Assembly: GCF_008271655.1 (NCBI RefSeq)
Contig: NZ_VKKX01000011.1
Span: 372,001-436,000, forward strand
Length of the DNA stretch: 64,000 nucleotides
Source: Gemmobacter caeruleus
GTDB taxonomy: Bacteria; Pseudomonadota; Alphaproteobacteria; Rhodobacterales; Rhodobacteraceae
Direction: 5' to 3'
Shown here: positions 26,302 through 35,438 of the stretch, one piece after another
Position numbering within the stretch: position 1 is the stretch's first letter
Layout of the letters: every line of letters starts with the position of its first letter
The notes under the pieces: generated by a model
What the model saw: the letters and a program-made list of their open reading frames with translations, nothing else
Told to the model about the DNA's origin: nothing
Databases searched by the model: none
Position numbers and translations under genes: made by a program

Positions 26302-27245
26302 TGCGGTTCCTGCTGCCCCTTTTGCTGCTGCCGGCGGCCCCTGCGCTGGCGCAGGGCTTCGTGCCCGATTTCGGGGCCGCGGCGGCGGTCACCGCCGATC
26401 TTTCCGAACCCGATACGACGATTCGCATCGCGACCGGCCCCTGGCGCGACGGCAGCGCCCCGGGTGAGGAGCGGGCGGGCGACGTGGCCCAGACCGCCTG
26501 GCGCATCGTGACCGACCAGACCACCCGCGCCCTGGCAGAACGGCTGTCGGCGCAGATGCGCGCGGCGGGCTGGCAAGAGGTTTTTGCCTGCGCGGATGCC
26601 GATTGCGGGGGCTTTGACTTTCGCTATTGGCTGCCGCTGATCACCGAGCCCGACATGCATGTCGATCTGGGCGATTTTCGCTATGTCGCGCTGCGGCGGG
26701 ACGGGGCGCTGGCCAGCCTGACCATCAGCCGCGCCACCGAGGCGGCCTTTGTGCAACTGACCACCGTCAGCGCGCCGGGCGCGGCGGCGCCGGTCGAACC
26801 CGACCCGGCCGCGCCGGTGGCGCCCGCGCCGTCGCAGCCCGCCCTGCCGGTCGATGACAGTTTCGCCGCGCGGCTGGAGGGGGCGGGCAGTCTTGTCCTG
26901 CCGGATGTGGCCTTTGCCTCGGGCAAGGCCACACTGACGCAGGCCGATGCGCCCAGCCTTGCGACGCTGGCCGCCTATATGGCGGCGCAGCCCCGGGCGC
27001 GGATCGCGCTGGTGGGCCATACCGATGCCTCGGGCACGCTGGCGGGCAATATCGCCCTGTCGCGCGCCCGGGCGCAGGCGGTGCGCAAGGCGCTGATCGC
27101 GCTTGGCGTGGCCGGCGACCGGATCGAGGCCGAGGGCGTGGGCTATCTGGCGCCGCGCGCCTCGAACCTGTCAGAGGCGGGGCGGGCGCAAAACAGAAGG
27201 GTCGAGGTGATGCTCACCTCGACCCAGTTGGACGCCGCACCGTAA
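26301..27245 (+). CDS. OmpA-family C-terminal domain periplasmic protein
   Basis: A signal peptide (MRFLLPLLLLPAAPALAQG) is followed by a unique domain, a proline/alanine-rich linker (about residues 155-185) and a C-terminal OmpA domain that binds peptidoglycan, marked by LVGHTDASGTLAGN and LSRARAQAVRKAL. The length is 314 residues. The ATG overlaps the GNAT stop (TGATG). It converges on the LysR gene with only 4 bases between stops. Confidence 0.88.
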   Translation: MRFLLPLLLLPAAPALAQGFVPDFGAAAAVTADLSEPDTTIRIATGPWRDGSAPGEERAGDVAQTAWRIVTDQTTRALAERLSAQMRAAGWQEVFACADADCGGFDFRYWLPLITEPDMHVDLGDFRYVALRRDGALASLTISRATEAAFVQLTTVSAPGAAAPVEPDPAAPVAPAPSQPALPVDDSFAARLEGAGSLVLPDVAFASGKATLTQADAPSLATLAAYMAAQPRARIALVGHTDASGTLAGNIALSRARAQAVRKALIALGVAGDRIEAEGVGYLAPRASNLSEAGRAQNRRVEVMLTSTQLDAAP

Positions 27246-27249
27246 AGGA

Positions 27250-28155
27250 TCACCAGTTGTCGGGGCCTTTTTCAAGGAACCGCCGGGCGAGGAAATCAAT
27301 GAAGGCGCGCACCTTGGGCTGCGTGAAGCGGCCCGGCGGATAGACGGCATAGATGCCCAGCGTCTCGGTCGGCAGGCCGGGGATCGCCTCTTCGACCTGG
27401 CCCGCGCGCATCGCATCGGCATAAAGGAAGGACGGCAGGTAGGCGATGCCCAGACCGGCGATGGCCGCATTGAGCAGCGATTGCCCGTCATTCACCGTCA
27501 GCCAGCCATTCGACCGCACCTGACGCTTTTCGCCCGAGGGCGCGACCACCTTCCAGACATTGCCATTGGCCTGGTTGGAATAGTGCAGCAGCTTGTGTTC
27601 GTTCAGATCGTCGATCTTCATCGGCCGGCCAAAACGCTGGAAATAGCCCGGCGCGCCGATCATCCGTTTGGAGGTCTCGGTCAGCTTGCGGGCGCGCAGG
27701 CTGCTGTCTTCCAGCTCGCCCACCCGGATCGCCATGTCGAACCCTTCGGAGATCAGTTCGACATAACGGTTGTTCAGCACCATGTTCACGGTGATATCGG
27801 GATATTCCTGAAGGAAGTCCCCCAGGATCGGCGAGAGCAGATTGACCCCGAAATCGGTGGCGACCGAGATGCGCAGCAGGCCAGACGGCGCCGATTGCAT
27901 CGAGGTGACCAGCGCATCGGCCTCGCCCGCATCGTTCAGCACCCGCCGCGCGCGGTCGTAATAGGCCAGACCGATCTCTGTCGGCGATACCCGCCGCGTC
28001 GTTCGGTTGAGCAGCCGCGCGCCCAGCCGTGCCTCCAGCGCGGAGACATGCTTGGACACGGCGGATTTGGAAATGCCCATCTTCTTGGCCGCATCCGTAA
28101 ATCCGCCCTGATCCACCACGGTGGCAAAGGCTTCCATCTCGGTCAGTCGGTCCAT
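27250..28155 (-). CDS. LysR-family transcriptional regulator
   Basis: The N-terminal winged helix-turn-helix is clear (MEAFATVVDQGGFTDAAKKM then SKSAVSKHVSALEARLGARL), followed by the periplasmic-binding-like effector domain beginning GLLRISVATDFGVN. The length is 301 residues. It resembles the CrgA/DsdC-like subgroup in HTH sequence, but I cannot assign an effector. LysR genes often regulate a divergent neighbour; here the upstream gene is on the same strand, so the target is not evident. Confidence 0.93.
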   Translation of the reverse strand: MDRLTEMEAFATVVDQGGFTDAAKKMGISKSAVSKHVSALEARLGARLLNRTTRRVSPTEIGLAYYDRARRVLNDAGEADALVTSMQSAPSGLLRISVATDFGVNLLSPILGDFLQEYPDITVNMVLNNRYVELISEGFDMAIRVGELEDSSLRARKLTETSKRMIGAPGYFQRFGRPMKIDDLNEHKLLHYSNQANGNVWKVVAPSGEKRQVRSNGWLTVNDGQSLLNAAIAGLGIAYLPSFLYADAMRAGQVEEAIPGLPTETLGIYAVYPPGRFTQPKVRAFIDFLARRFLEKGPDNW

Positions 28156-28277
28156 TGTCTTCCTCTTGCGGCTTTAGCGCTGTCTGAAGACCTTATTGAC
28201 CGTGAAATCGGGCGAGATAGCGGCACGGGCGCGACGGTTTGGGGGAATTCCCGGGAATCGTCCATGCCGCGGAAACA

Positions 28278-28294
28278 CGGGGGGCAGCCCCCCG
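28278..28294 (-). terminator. Hairpin downstream of the quinone oxidoreductase gene
   Basis: C plus GGGGGG (28278-28284) pairs with CCCCCC plus G (28288-28294) around CAG, directly after the minus-strand stop. A short GTGTTTCC follows rather than a full T-run. It is a weak terminator candidate. Confidence 0.4.
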
Positions 28295-28296
28295 GA

Positions 28297-29292
28297 TCAG
28301 GCGACCTTGAGGACGATCTTGCCGATATGGCCGTTCCCTTCCAGTCGCGCATGGGCGGCGGCGGCCTCGGCCAGCGGGAATTCGCTGTCGATCACCGGGC
28401 GCAGGGTGCCGCGTTCGACCATGGGCCAGACATGCTTGGCCAGGTGGCGGGCATAGCGGGCCTTGGCCAGATCGCTTTGCGGGCGCAGGGTCGATCCGGT
28501 GATGGTCAGCCGGCGCATCATCACCTCGGCAAAGTTCAGATCGGCCCGGGTGCCCTTGAGGAAGGCGATCTGCACCAGCCGCCCTTCATCGGCCAGCGAT
28601 TTCACGTTGCGTTGGATGTAGTCGCCCCCGACCATGTCGAGGATGACATGCGCGCCGCCTTCGGCCTTCATCGCGCCGACGAAATCCTCGTGATGGTAGT
28701 TGAAGGCGCGTTCGGCGCCCAATGCCTCGCAGGCGGCGCATTTCTCGGGCGTGCCGGCGGTGGCGAAGACGCGGGCGCCAAGCGCGCGCGCCATCTGGAT
28801 CGCCGTCGTGCCGATGCCAGAGGCGCCGCCATGAACCAGAAACCGCTCGCCCGCGCGCAGGCCGCCGCGGATCATCACATTGGACCAGACGGTAAAGCAG
28901 GTCTCGGGCAGACAGGCCGCCTCGCGCAGGGTGATGCCCTCGGGCACCGGCAGGGCGTGATCCTCGGGCGTCACGGCATATTCGGCATAGCCGCCGCCCG
29001 GCAACAGCGCGGTCACCTTGTCGCCCGGTTGCCATTTGGTGACCCCCGGCCCGACAGCGGCAACCCAGCCCGCCGCCTCCAGCCCCGGCAGGGGCGAGGC
29101 CGTGGGCGGCGGCGCATAAAGCCCCGCCCGTTGCAGCGCATCGGGACGGTTCACCCCGGCCCAGGCGATGCGGATCAGGATCTCGCCGTGATTGGGCACC
29201 GGCACCGTCATCTCCACCGGCTTCAGCACCTCGGGGCCGCCGGGCTCGCTGATCTCGATGGCCTGCATGGTATGGGGGGGCGGAAGGGTCAT
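28297..29292 (-). CDS. Zinc-independent NAD(P)H quinone oxidoreductase (PIG3/QorA-like)
   Basis: Medium-chain dehydrogenase-fold enzyme. The nucleotide-binding region HGGASGIGTTAIQMARALGARVFATAGT (in parts, about residues 150-176) and the start region PVPNHGEILIRIAWAGVNRPDALQRAGLY place it in the PIG3-like quinone oxidoreductases. No zinc-binding cysteine cluster is visible. The length is 331 residues. It overlaps the upstream COQ9 gene by 4 bases. Pairing with COQ9 suggests a quinone-related role, but this is inference. Confidence 0.9.
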   Translation of the reverse strand: MTLPPPHTMQAIEISEPGGPEVLKPVEMTVPVPNHGEILIRIAWAGVNRPDALQRAGLYAPPPTASPLPGLEAAGWVAAVGPGVTKWQPGDKVTALLPGGGYAEYAVTPEDHALPVPEGITLREAACLPETCFTVWSNVMIRGGLRAGERFLVHGGASGIGTTAIQMARALGARVFATAGTPEKCAACEALGAERAFNYHHEDFVGAMKAEGGAHVILDMVGGDYIQRNVKSLADEGRLVQIAFLKGTRADLNFAEVMMRRLTITGSTLRPQSDLAKARYARHLAKHVWPMVERGTLRPVIDSEFPLAEAAAAHARLEGNGHIGKIVLKVA

Positions 29293-29969
29293 GCGTCGTC
29301 TTTCACGGTGCCGGGAAGGTCAACAGCCGGGTGCGGTGCGCGCAACCCGGACAAGAGTTTCAGCGGGCTGAGCAGGGTCTTGCCCAGGGGGCTGGCCTTG
29401 AAGCTTTCAATGGCCATCACATTGTCGATGCGGCGGTCCAGAAAGGCGCGGGTCTCGGCATGGCCGTCGCTGCTGTCGCCCAGCCAGAACAGCACGGTCG
29501 CGGAATAGACCGCCGACAGCGTGGCGCGTTTGGAATACCAGTTCAGATCGTCGGAACGGTCGCCAAGCGCCGTCCAGATCGCATCGGCGGTGCCCCAGAT
29601 CGCGCGGGCGCCCTCGGCCGCGTGTTGCGGCAGGGCAAAGAGGGCGGTGCCACGGCGCACCAGTTCCTTGTCCTCCACCAGATCGAGGCGGGCCATCACC
29701 GCATGGGCGATCCGGTCGCGAAAGCGCAGCGCCGAAAGATCGGCCTCCGCCAGCCCGGCCTCCATGCGCGCGTCGCCCCGCCGGTGATAGGCCAGCGCCA
29801 GATCCACCGGCCCGCGCGGGAACAGCGCGGCGGCCATGCCGGGCGGCTGCCCCGAATCGGCCAGCGCGGCCCTGAGCGTGGCATCGGACCAGCCATCAAA
29901 GGGCACATGCGGCAGGGCTGCCGCCAGAATCGCGTCGCGGGCGGCGGAAAGCGGGGTTTCGGTCTGCAT
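29289..29969 (-). CDS. COQ9 family protein
   Basis: COQ9 proteins bind lipids and support ubiquinone synthesis in mitochondria and alphaproteobacteria. The C-terminal signature is visible: DDLNWYSKRATLSAVYSAT, FWLGDSSDGHAETRAFLDRRI and DNVMAIESFKA. The N-terminus has a TetR-like helical start. The length is 226 residues. The start at 29969 is supported by AGGAGG just upstream. It is first in a two-gene unit with the quinone oxidoreductase and diverges from rpsU. Confidence 0.92.
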   Translation of the reverse strand: MQTETPLSAARDAILAAALPHVPFDGWSDATLRAALADSGQPPGMAAALFPRGPVDLALAYHRRGDARMEAGLAEADLSALRFRDRIAHAVMARLDLVEDKELVRRGTALFALPQHAAEGARAIWGTADAIWTALGDRSDDLNWYSKRATLSAVYSATVLFWLGDSSDGHAETRAFLDRRIDNVMAIESFKASPLGKTLLSPLKLLSGLRAPHPAVDLPGTVKDDA

Positions 29970-30075
29970 CGGGCCTCCTGTCCCTGCGGATGGTAGACAA
30001 GTCCGCGCAGCTTTGCTATGGGGCGCGGGCCTGCACATCAGTGCAACTCTAGCTTAGGAAGGTGGTGACAACCAC

Positions 30076-30282
30076 ATGCAGGTCAGCGTTCGTGACAATA
30101 ACGTCGAACAGGCGCTCCGCGCCCTGAAGAAGAAACTTCAGCGCGAAGGCGTGTTCCGCGAAATGAAGCTCAAGCAGCATTTCGAAAAGCCTTCGGTCAA
30201 GAAGGCCCGTGAGCAAGCCGAAGCCGTCCGCCGTGCGCGCAAACTCGCACGGAAGAAGGCGCAGCGCGAAGGCGCTCTCTGA
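30076..30282 (+). CDS. rpsU: 30S ribosomal protein S21
   Basis: Small basic subunit protein near the anti-Shine-Dalgarno end of 16S rRNA. It begins [20 protein letters not shown] and has a very basic C-terminus [20 protein letters not shown]; 68 residues matches alphaproteobacterial S21. GGAAGGTGGTG lies upstream of the ATG. A strong terminator follows at 30326-30353. Confidence 0.97.
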   Translation: MQVSVRDNNVEQALRALKKKLQREGVFREMKLKQHFEKPSVKKAREQAEAVRRARKLARKKAQREGAL

Positions 30283-30325
30283 GACGCGTCATAGCACTGG
30301 GCGGGGCAACCCGCCGCCCTTGAGG

Positions 30326-30353
30326 AACCCCCGTCTTCGGCCGGGGGTTTTTC
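30326..30353 (+). terminator. Rho-independent terminator after rpsU
   Basis: AACCCCCG (30326-30333) and CGGGGGTT (30342-30349) pair around TCTTCGGC and run into a T-rich tail. Confidence 0.9.
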
Positions 30354-30370
30354 TTTGCAGGGGTCTCATC

Positions 30371-30420
30371 GCGTAGGCGGTGGTCTTGACCCCTCACACC
30401 GCGTAGGCGGTGGTCTTCAC
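30371..30420. repeat. 30-bp-period tandem duplication at the lrp 3' end
   Basis: The 20-base segment starting GCGTAGGCGGTGGTCTT occurs at 30371-30390 and 30401-30420, differing at one base. The second copy encodes the C-terminal VKTTAYA of the Lrp protein; the first lies just beyond its stop and would encode the same residues in frame. Confidence 0.85.
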
Positions 30421-30852
30421 CACAGTGCGCAGGGCAAAGCTGGATTGCATCTGCGCGACGCCGGGCAGGCGCGACAGATACTGGCGGTGGATGCGGGCGA
30501 AATCCTCGGTATCCTCGGCCACGATCTTGAGCAGGTAATCCGCGCTGCCGGCCATCAGGTGACATTCCAGAATGTCCGGCACCCGCGCCACCTCGCGTTC
30601 AAAGGCGTCCAGCAGATCATCGGCCTGACCCGACAGGGTGATTTCCACAAAGACCGTGGTCGGTCGGCCCAGCCGGCGCGGATCGAGCAGCGCGACATAG
30701 CCGGCGATATAGCCCTCCTCCTCCAGCCGCTGCACGCGGCGATGGCAGGCCGAGGCCGAGAGGTTCACCTGATCCGACAGTTCGGCATTGGTGATGCGGC
30801 CGTTCTTTTGCAGCACGGTCAGAATGCGGCGGTCTGTTGCGTCAAGGTCCAT
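30394..30852 (-). CDS. Lrp/AsnC-family transcriptional regulator
   Basis: The N-terminal helix-turn-helix contains LDATDRRILTVLQKNGRITN and LSASACHRRVQRLEEEGYI. The C-terminal RAM domain, which binds amino acids, includes VFVEITLSGQ and HLMAGSADYLLKIV. The length of 152 residues is typical. It is divergent from ald, 158 bases apart, and most likely controls it, as with AldR/Lrp-type regulators of alanine dehydrogenase. Its 3' end carries a tandem duplication. Confidence 0.92.
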   Translation of the reverse strand: MDLDATDRRILTVLQKNGRITNAELSDQVNLSASACHRRVQRLEEEGYIAGYVALLDPRRLGRPTTVFVEITLSGQADDLLDAFEREVARVPDILECHLMAGSADYLLKIVAEDTEDFARIHRQYLSRLPGVAQMQSSFALRTVVKTTAYAV

Positions 30853-31010
30853 GGCGGGGGCGATTTCTGCGGTAAATGGGCGATCCTGCGCAAGAAGCTA
30901 CGATCACTTCGCCCCGACGCGCCACAAAAATCGAAAAATCGCCGCCGATTCTGCCGCAGGCTGATCCCACAGGGCCGCGCGGGAGGGTGCGGCCACAAGG
31001 GAGGTTCCAG

Positions 31011-32129
31011 ATGAAGATCGGCTGTCCGAAAGAAATCAAACCGCAAGAATTTCGCGTCGGGATGACCCCCGACGCGGTGAAAGAGGCCGTTGGTCACGGT
31101 CATCAGGTGGTCATCGAAACCCGTGCCGGCGCCGGCGCGGGTTTTTCTGATGATGATTACATTGCCGCCGGCGCGACCATCCTTGGCACCGCCGAAGAGG
31201 TCTTTGCCCTGGCCGAGATGATCGTGAAGGTCAAGGAACCGCAGGCGGTGGAGCGCAAGCGCCTGCGCGAAGGGCAGGTTCTGTTCACCTATCTGCATCT
31301 GGCGCCCGACCCGGACCAGACCCGCGACCTGCTGGAAAGCGGTGTGACCGCGATTGCCTATGAAACCGTGACCGATGATCGCGGCGGCTTGCCGCTGCTG
31401 GCGCCGATGTCCGAGGTGGCCGGGCGGCTGGCGCCTCAGGTCGGTGCCTGGACGCTGCAAAAGGCCAATGGCGGGCGTGGCGTCTTGCTGGGGGGCGTGC
31501 CGGGCGTGCTGCCGGGCAAGGTGCTGGTGATCGGCGGCGGGGTGGTGGGCACCCATGCCGCGAAGATCGCCGCCGGCATGGGCGCGGATGTCACGGTGAT
31601 CGACCGTTCGGTGCATCGGCTGCGCTATCTGGACGATGTGTTCGGCCGCGATTTCAAGAACGCCTATGCCAGCGCCGCCAATACGATCGCGCTGGCGCGT
31701 GAGGCCGACCTGATCATCGGCGCGGTGCTGATCCCTGGTGCGGCGGCGCCCAAGCTGATCAGCCGCGCGCAGTTGAAAGAGCTGAAACCGGGTGCCGCGC
31801 TGGTGGATGTGGCCATCGACCAGGGTGGTTGTTTTGAAACATCCCGGGCCACCACGCACCAGGATCCGATCTATGAAGTTGACGGAATCATGCATTACTG
31901 CGTGGCGAACATGCCCGGCGCGGTGGCGCGCACCTCGACCCAGGCGCTTGGCAATGCGACCATGCCCTTCATGCTGGCGCTGGCCGACAAGGGCTGGAAA
32001 CGCGCCTGCGCCGAGGACAAGCATCTGCTGAACGGGCTCAATACCCACAAGGGCAAGCTGACCTATGCCGCCGTGGGCACCGCGCTTGGCCTGCCGACGA
32101 TCCCCGCGGCCGAGGCACTGGCACTGTGA
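31011..32129 (+). CDS. ald: Alanine dehydrogenase
   Basis: NAD-dependent interconversion of alanine with pyruvate and ammonia. The N-terminus [20 protein letters not shown] and the catalytic lysine (VKVKEPQ) and histidine (YLHLAPD) are in place; the NAD site is [20 protein letters not shown] (about residues 169-188). The length is 372 residues. ATG 31011 is preceded by AAGGGAGG. In the intergenic region a symmetric AATCG-CCGC-CGATT (30937-30950) is a possible Lrp-type site. Confidence 0.96.
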   Translation: MKIGCPKEIKPQEFRVGMTPDAVKEAVGHGHQVVIETRAGAGAGFSDDDYIAAGATILGTAEEVFALAEMIVKVKEPQAVERKRLREGQVLFTYLHLAPDPDQTRDLLESGVTAIAYETVTDDRGGLPLLAPMSEVAGRLAPQVGAWTLQKANGGRGVLLGGVPGVLPGKVLVIGGGVVGTHAAKIAAGMGADVTVIDRSVHRLRYLDDVFGRDFKNAYASAANTIALAREADLIIGAVLIPGAAAPKLISRAQLKELKPGAALVDVAIDQGGCFETSRATTHQDPIYEVDGIMHYCVANMPGAVARTSTQALGNATMPFMLALADKGWKRACAEDKHLLNGLNTHKGKLTYAAVGTALGLPTIPAAEALAL

Positions 32130-32132
32130 CAG

Positions 32133-32160
32133 AAAAAAGGCCCCCGCTTGCGGGGGCCTT
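32133..32160. terminator. Terminator between ald and mscL
   Basis: AAGGCCCCCG (32137-32146) and CGGGGGCCTT (32151-32160) form a perfect 10-bp stem around CTTG. The A-run at 32133-32138 gives a T-run on the minus strand, so it suits mscL best, but it can also stop ald transcripts. Confidence 0.85.
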
Positions 32161-32171
32161 GATGCGGCGGC

Positions 32172-32597
32172 TTATTTCTTCAGCGCGTCGCGGATCTCCA
32201 GCAGGACATCCAGTTCGGTCGGGCCGGCCGGTGCGGCGGCTTCGGCGGCGGCTTCCTTGCGGGCGGTCGCCTCTTTCAGCCGGTTGACCGCCTTGACGAT
32301 CAGGAACACCACCCAGGCGATGATCAGGAAGTTGATGATGGCCGTGATGAACGAGCCATAGGCAAAGACCGGGGCGCCCGCGTCCTTGGCGGCGGCCAGC
32401 GAGGTGTAGTCGCCATCGCCCAGATTGATGAACAGGTTGGAGAAGTCGATCCCGCCGGTGATCACGCCGATGATCGGGTTGATGAGATCGGCCACGAGCG
32501 AGTTGACGATGGCCGTGAAGGCCGCGCCGATGATGATACCGACGGCAAGGTCAACGACGTTGCCCTTGGCAATGAAAGCCTTGAATTCGTTAAGCAT
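32172..32597 (-). CDS. mscL: Large-conductance mechanosensitive channel
   Basis: Opens under membrane tension to release solutes on osmotic downshock. The first membrane helix region [20 protein letters not shown] then [17 protein letters not shown] is highly conserved, and the second helix is [20 protein letters not shown]. The C-terminal charged helix ends [14 protein letters not shown]. The length of 141 residues is normal. It is divergent from the GST gene. Confidence 0.97.
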   Translation of the reverse strand: MLNEFKAFIAKGNVVDLAVGIIIGAAFTAIVNSLVADLINPIIGVITGGIDFSNLFINLGDGDYTSLAAAKDAGAPVFAYGSFITAIINFLIIAWVVFLIVKAVNRLKEATARKEAAAEAAAPAGPTELDVLLEIRDALKK

Positions 32598-32767
32598 TTC
32601 TCGGGATTCCTTTGGTTGCCCCCATTTGTGCCCCCGGCCGGGATCATTGCCGGGTTTCCGGGTCGATCCTCATTTTTGCACAGGGGCAGCGCTGTTATCG
32701 CACAAGATTGCGGCTTTTGTGATGGGGAAAACATGCCTAGCCTTCACCCCAATGCAATCAGGGGGTC

Positions 32768-33466
32768 ATGATGACTGTTCTTGCCGATTTTCCGATCACC
32801 CGCCGCTGGCCTGCGACCCGGCCCGATGTGATCCAGCTCTATTCGCTGCCCACGCCAAATGGAATCAAGGTGGCCGTGGCCCTGGAGGAGATGGGCCTGC
32901 CCTATGAGCCGCATCTGGTGGATTTCGGCCGCAACGATCAGATGACGCCGGAATTTCTCAGTCTGAACCCCAACAACAAGATCCCCGCGATCATCGACCC
33001 GAACGGGCCGGGCGGGGTGCCGCTCCCCTTGTTCGAAAGCGGCGCGATACTGATCTATCTGGCTGAAAAATCGGGAAAGTTCCTGCCCGACGCACAGCGC
33101 TACACCATTCTGCAATGGCTGATGTTCCAGATGGGCGGGCTGGGGCCGATGTTCGGGCAACTTGGCTTTTTCCACCATTTTGCCGGCAAGGACATTGAAG
33201 ACCCGCGCCCGAAAGAGCGCTATCGCGCCGAGGCGGAACGGCTTTTGCGGGTGCTGGATGGCGCGTTGGAGGGCAAGGACTGGATCGCCGGGGAATACAG
33301 CATTGCCGATATGGCGATCGGGCCCTGGCTGAACACGCTGCTGACCTTTTACAAGGCGGCTGACATCGCGGGTTGGGGCGCGCTGCGCCATGTGCCGGCC
33401 TATCTGGGCCGCTTTCTGGCCCGCCCGGCGGTGCAGCGCGGGCTGAACATACCGGCGCGCGGCTGA
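32768..33466 (+). CDS. Glutathione S-transferase-like protein (YfcG/YghU type)
   Basis: The thioredoxin-like N-terminal domain begins IQLYSLPTPNGIKVAVALEEMGLPYE, with the TPNG motif found in nu-class GSTs such as YfcG, which act as disulfide-bond reductases. The domain continues NPNNKIPAIIDP and LFESGAILIYLAEK, and the C-terminal helical domain ends with YSIADMAIGPWL. The length is 232 residues; an ATG one codon later is an equally good start. Its stop overlaps the ATG of the phosphoesterase gene. Confidence 0.9.
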   Translation: MMTVLADFPITRRWPATRPDVIQLYSLPTPNGIKVAVALEEMGLPYEPHLVDFGRNDQMTPEFLSLNPNNKIPAIIDPNGPGGVPLPLFESGAILIYLAEKSGKFLPDAQRYTILQWLMFQMGGLGPMFGQLGFFHHFAGKDIEDPRPKERYRAEAERLLRVLDGALEGKDWIAGEYSIADMAIGPWLNTLLTFYKAADIAGWGALRHVPAYLGRFLARPAVQRGLNIPARG

Positions 33467-34209
33467 TGCCGCGCCGGCTGGCGGTGATCGCCGATGTGCA
33501 TGGCAATGCCGATGCGCTGTCGGCTGTGCTGAAGGATATCGCGGCGCAGGACGTGGCAGAGATCGTCAATCTGGGCGATCATCTGAGCGGCCCGCTTGCC
33601 GCGGCCGAAACGATGGCCTTGCTCCGGACGCATCCGATGCGCTGCATCCGGGGCAATCACGACCGCTGGCTGGTGGAGCAGCTTCCCGAAGCGATGGGGC
33701 CGTCGGATCGCGCCGCCCATGCCCAGCTGACCCCGGCCGATCTGGACTGGCTGCGCGCCTTGCCGGCGGGCTGGGCGCGCGGCGGGGTCCGGCTCTGCCA
33801 TGCCACACCCGGCGACGATCTGACCTATTGGCTGGAAAAGGTGGGGCCAGAGGGGCAGGTCTCGCCGCGTCCGCTGGCCGAGGTCGCGGCCCTGCGCGGC
33901 GATTGCCCGGAGACGCTGATCCTCTGTGGCCATACCCATGTCGCGCGCGCGGTGCGGCTGGGCGACAGCCTGATCGTCAATCCCGGTTCGGTGGGCCTGC
34001 CCGCCTATCACGACGATACCCCGGTGCCGCATGTGATGGAAAGCGGCACGCCCGAGGCGTGCTATGCGCTGGTGGAGCAGGGGCCGGCGGGGTGGCAGGT
34101 GCGGTTTCGCAGTGTCGCCTATGACCCCGCGCGGATGGTGGCACTGGCACAGCGCGCGGGGCGTGCCGATTGGGCGCGGGCGCTGGCCACGGGGCGGCTT
34201 TCGGACTGA
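33466..34209 (+). CDS. Metallophosphoesterase (YfcE-like calcineurin fold)
   Basis: Metal-dependent phosphoesterase of unknown substrate. The motif set is complete: VIADVHGN (near residue 8-15), LGDHLSGP, IRGNHDRW and CGHTHVARAV, with SLIVNPGSVGLP typical of the YfcE group. The length is 247 residues. The ATG overlaps the GST stop (TGATG), indicating coupling. Its stop abuts that of the convergent gene at 34210 with no spacer. Confidence 0.9.
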   Translation: MPRRLAVIADVHGNADALSAVLKDIAAQDVAEIVNLGDHLSGPLAAAETMALLRTHPMRCIRGNHDRWLVEQLPEAMGPSDRAAHAQLTPADLDWLRALPAGWARGGVRLCHATPGDDLTYWLEKVGPEGQVSPRPLAEVAALRGDCPETLILCGHTHVARAVRLGDSLIVNPGSVGLPAYHDDTPVPHVMESGTPEACYALVEQGPAGWQVRFRSVAYDPARMVALAQRAGRADWARALATGRLSD

Positions 34210-34584
34210 TCAGCCCGTGGTTTCCAGGCAATGCCGGCGGAAGGCGCGCTTGAGCATGTCGAGTTCGGCGCGCAGCAGATCGACCTCGGCGCGCAGGTCG
34301 TCTTCCATCGCGACGCCGGTGATGATGGTGAAATGGCCCAGCTTCTCGCCCGTGCCGGCATCGCGGAACAGGAAGGTCTGCACCCCTTCGCTCAGCACGG
34401 CGGCGGGGATCGGCAGGCGCACGGCGTAATGGCCGGGCTGGCCGGGCAGGTCGGTGACGCTCAGCCCGGGCAGTTTCTGTTCCAGATGCAGCACTTCCAG
34501 CGCGGGCCTGGCCCCGTCGCTGACCAGCACGCCTTCCCAGACACCCGCCCGCACGCGGGTCTTTGTCAGTTTCACATCCGCCAT
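34210..34584 (-). CDS. Conserved protein of unknown function with C-terminal coiled coil
   Basis: I do not recognise a named family. The first ~85 residues look like a small beta-rich domain (KLTKTRVRAGVWEGVL, HYAVRLPIPAAVL), and the last ~25 form an acidic/heptad helix DDLRAEVDLLRAELDMLKRAF. The length is 124 residues from ATG 34584; an in-frame ATG at 34608, 6 bases after the upstream stop, would add 8. It is downstream of the DUF6478-like gene and probably co-transcribed. Confidence 0.65.
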   Translation of the reverse strand: MADVKLTKTRVRAGVWEGVLVSDGARPALEVLHLEQKLPGLSVTDLPGQPGHYAVRLPIPAAVLSEGVQTFLFRDAGTGEKLGHFTIITGVAMEDDLRAEVDLLRAELDMLKRAFRRHCLETTG

Positions 34585-34614
34585 GCCATCGCTACCCGTG
34601 TCATACATTCGCCG

Positions 34615-35388
34615 TCAAACATCCGCCCTTGGCCTGCGCGACAGCGTCAGGTCACGCAGGATGATCTGGTTCATCTCCGGCCCCTCGAAGATCAGATCGA
34701 CCCAGAGCCGTTCCACCCGCTTTTCGTTCATCTTGGTATAGGCGAGGTCGAATTCCACCATCACCTCTTCGGCGGCCAGCGGCAATTCGCGCACGATCTG
34801 TTCCACATTCGGGCCGTGCTTGATGTTGAGCCGGGCAAAGATTTCCAGCGGCTTTTCCATCTCTACGATCACATCGAGCCGGATGATGTGGCGCAGCTTG
34901 AGGCCCTGCACCGCATCGGGGGGCAGATCGACGACCAGCGACAGGAACGAGCCGTCAAAGCGGAACACATCCATCCGCAGGCCAAAGGGCGCAAGATCGG
35001 CCTCGCGCGTGTTGCGGATCTGGCGCACGGTCAGTTCCGAGCGGCGGCAATCGTGAAACACCACGGCGCCGTCGATGATCTGCTGTTTCGACGGCACCGA
35101 GGAAAAGCCGGGCACCGGCAATTCGCCCTTCCACAGCGACGGGCGCCAGACCCAGTCGGCGCCCATCGGCCGGCGCAGCGCGTTGGAGCCGATGACCGGC
35201 AGCGCCAGCCGGTGTTCGGCGATATGGATCACCTTGTCGAGATGCCGGCGCGATTCCCGGGCGCGCCCGCGCATCTCGCGCAGCCGCTCCAGGCTCAGCG
35301 TATCGGCGACCGATGCCCAGCGTTCCCAGCGTTTCAGCGACCGCCGGTGCAGGATCCGATCCAGGAATGAGTCGATCTTCGTTGCCAT
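34615..35388 (-). CDS. Conserved Rhodobacteraceae protein (DUF6478-like)
   Basis: Function unknown; I associate it from memory with the DUF6478 family. The protein starts MATKIDSFLDRILHRRSLKRW. It contains no obvious signal, membrane segment or catalytic motif. Notable stretches are GADWVWRPSLWKGELPVPG and FHDCRRSELTVRQIRNTREAD. The length is 257 residues; the start at 35388 is chosen because the conserved-looking sequence begins there. An inverted repeat lies 50-66 bases upstream. Confidence 0.7.
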   Translation of the reverse strand: MATKIDSFLDRILHRRSLKRWERWASVADTLSLERLREMRGRARESRRHLDKVIHIAEHRLALPVIGSNALRRPMGADWVWRPSLWKGELPVPGFSSVPSKQQIIDGAVVFHDCRRSELTVRQIRNTREADLAPFGLRMDVFRFDGSFLSLVVDLPPDAVQGLKLRHIIRLDVIVEMEKPLEIFARLNIKHGPNVEQIVRELPLAAEEVMVEFDLAYTKMNEKRVERLWVDLIFEGPEMNQIILRDLTLSRRPRADV

Positions 35389-35438
35389 CTGCCTGTTGCC
35401 CGTCTCCTCCGATTGTTTGCAATCCGGAAACGATTCGT

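Noticed and set aside
30366-30422. Possible CRISPR-like direct repeat
   Set aside because: Only two units with a 10-base gap, one being coding sequence of lrp; this is a simple tandem duplication.
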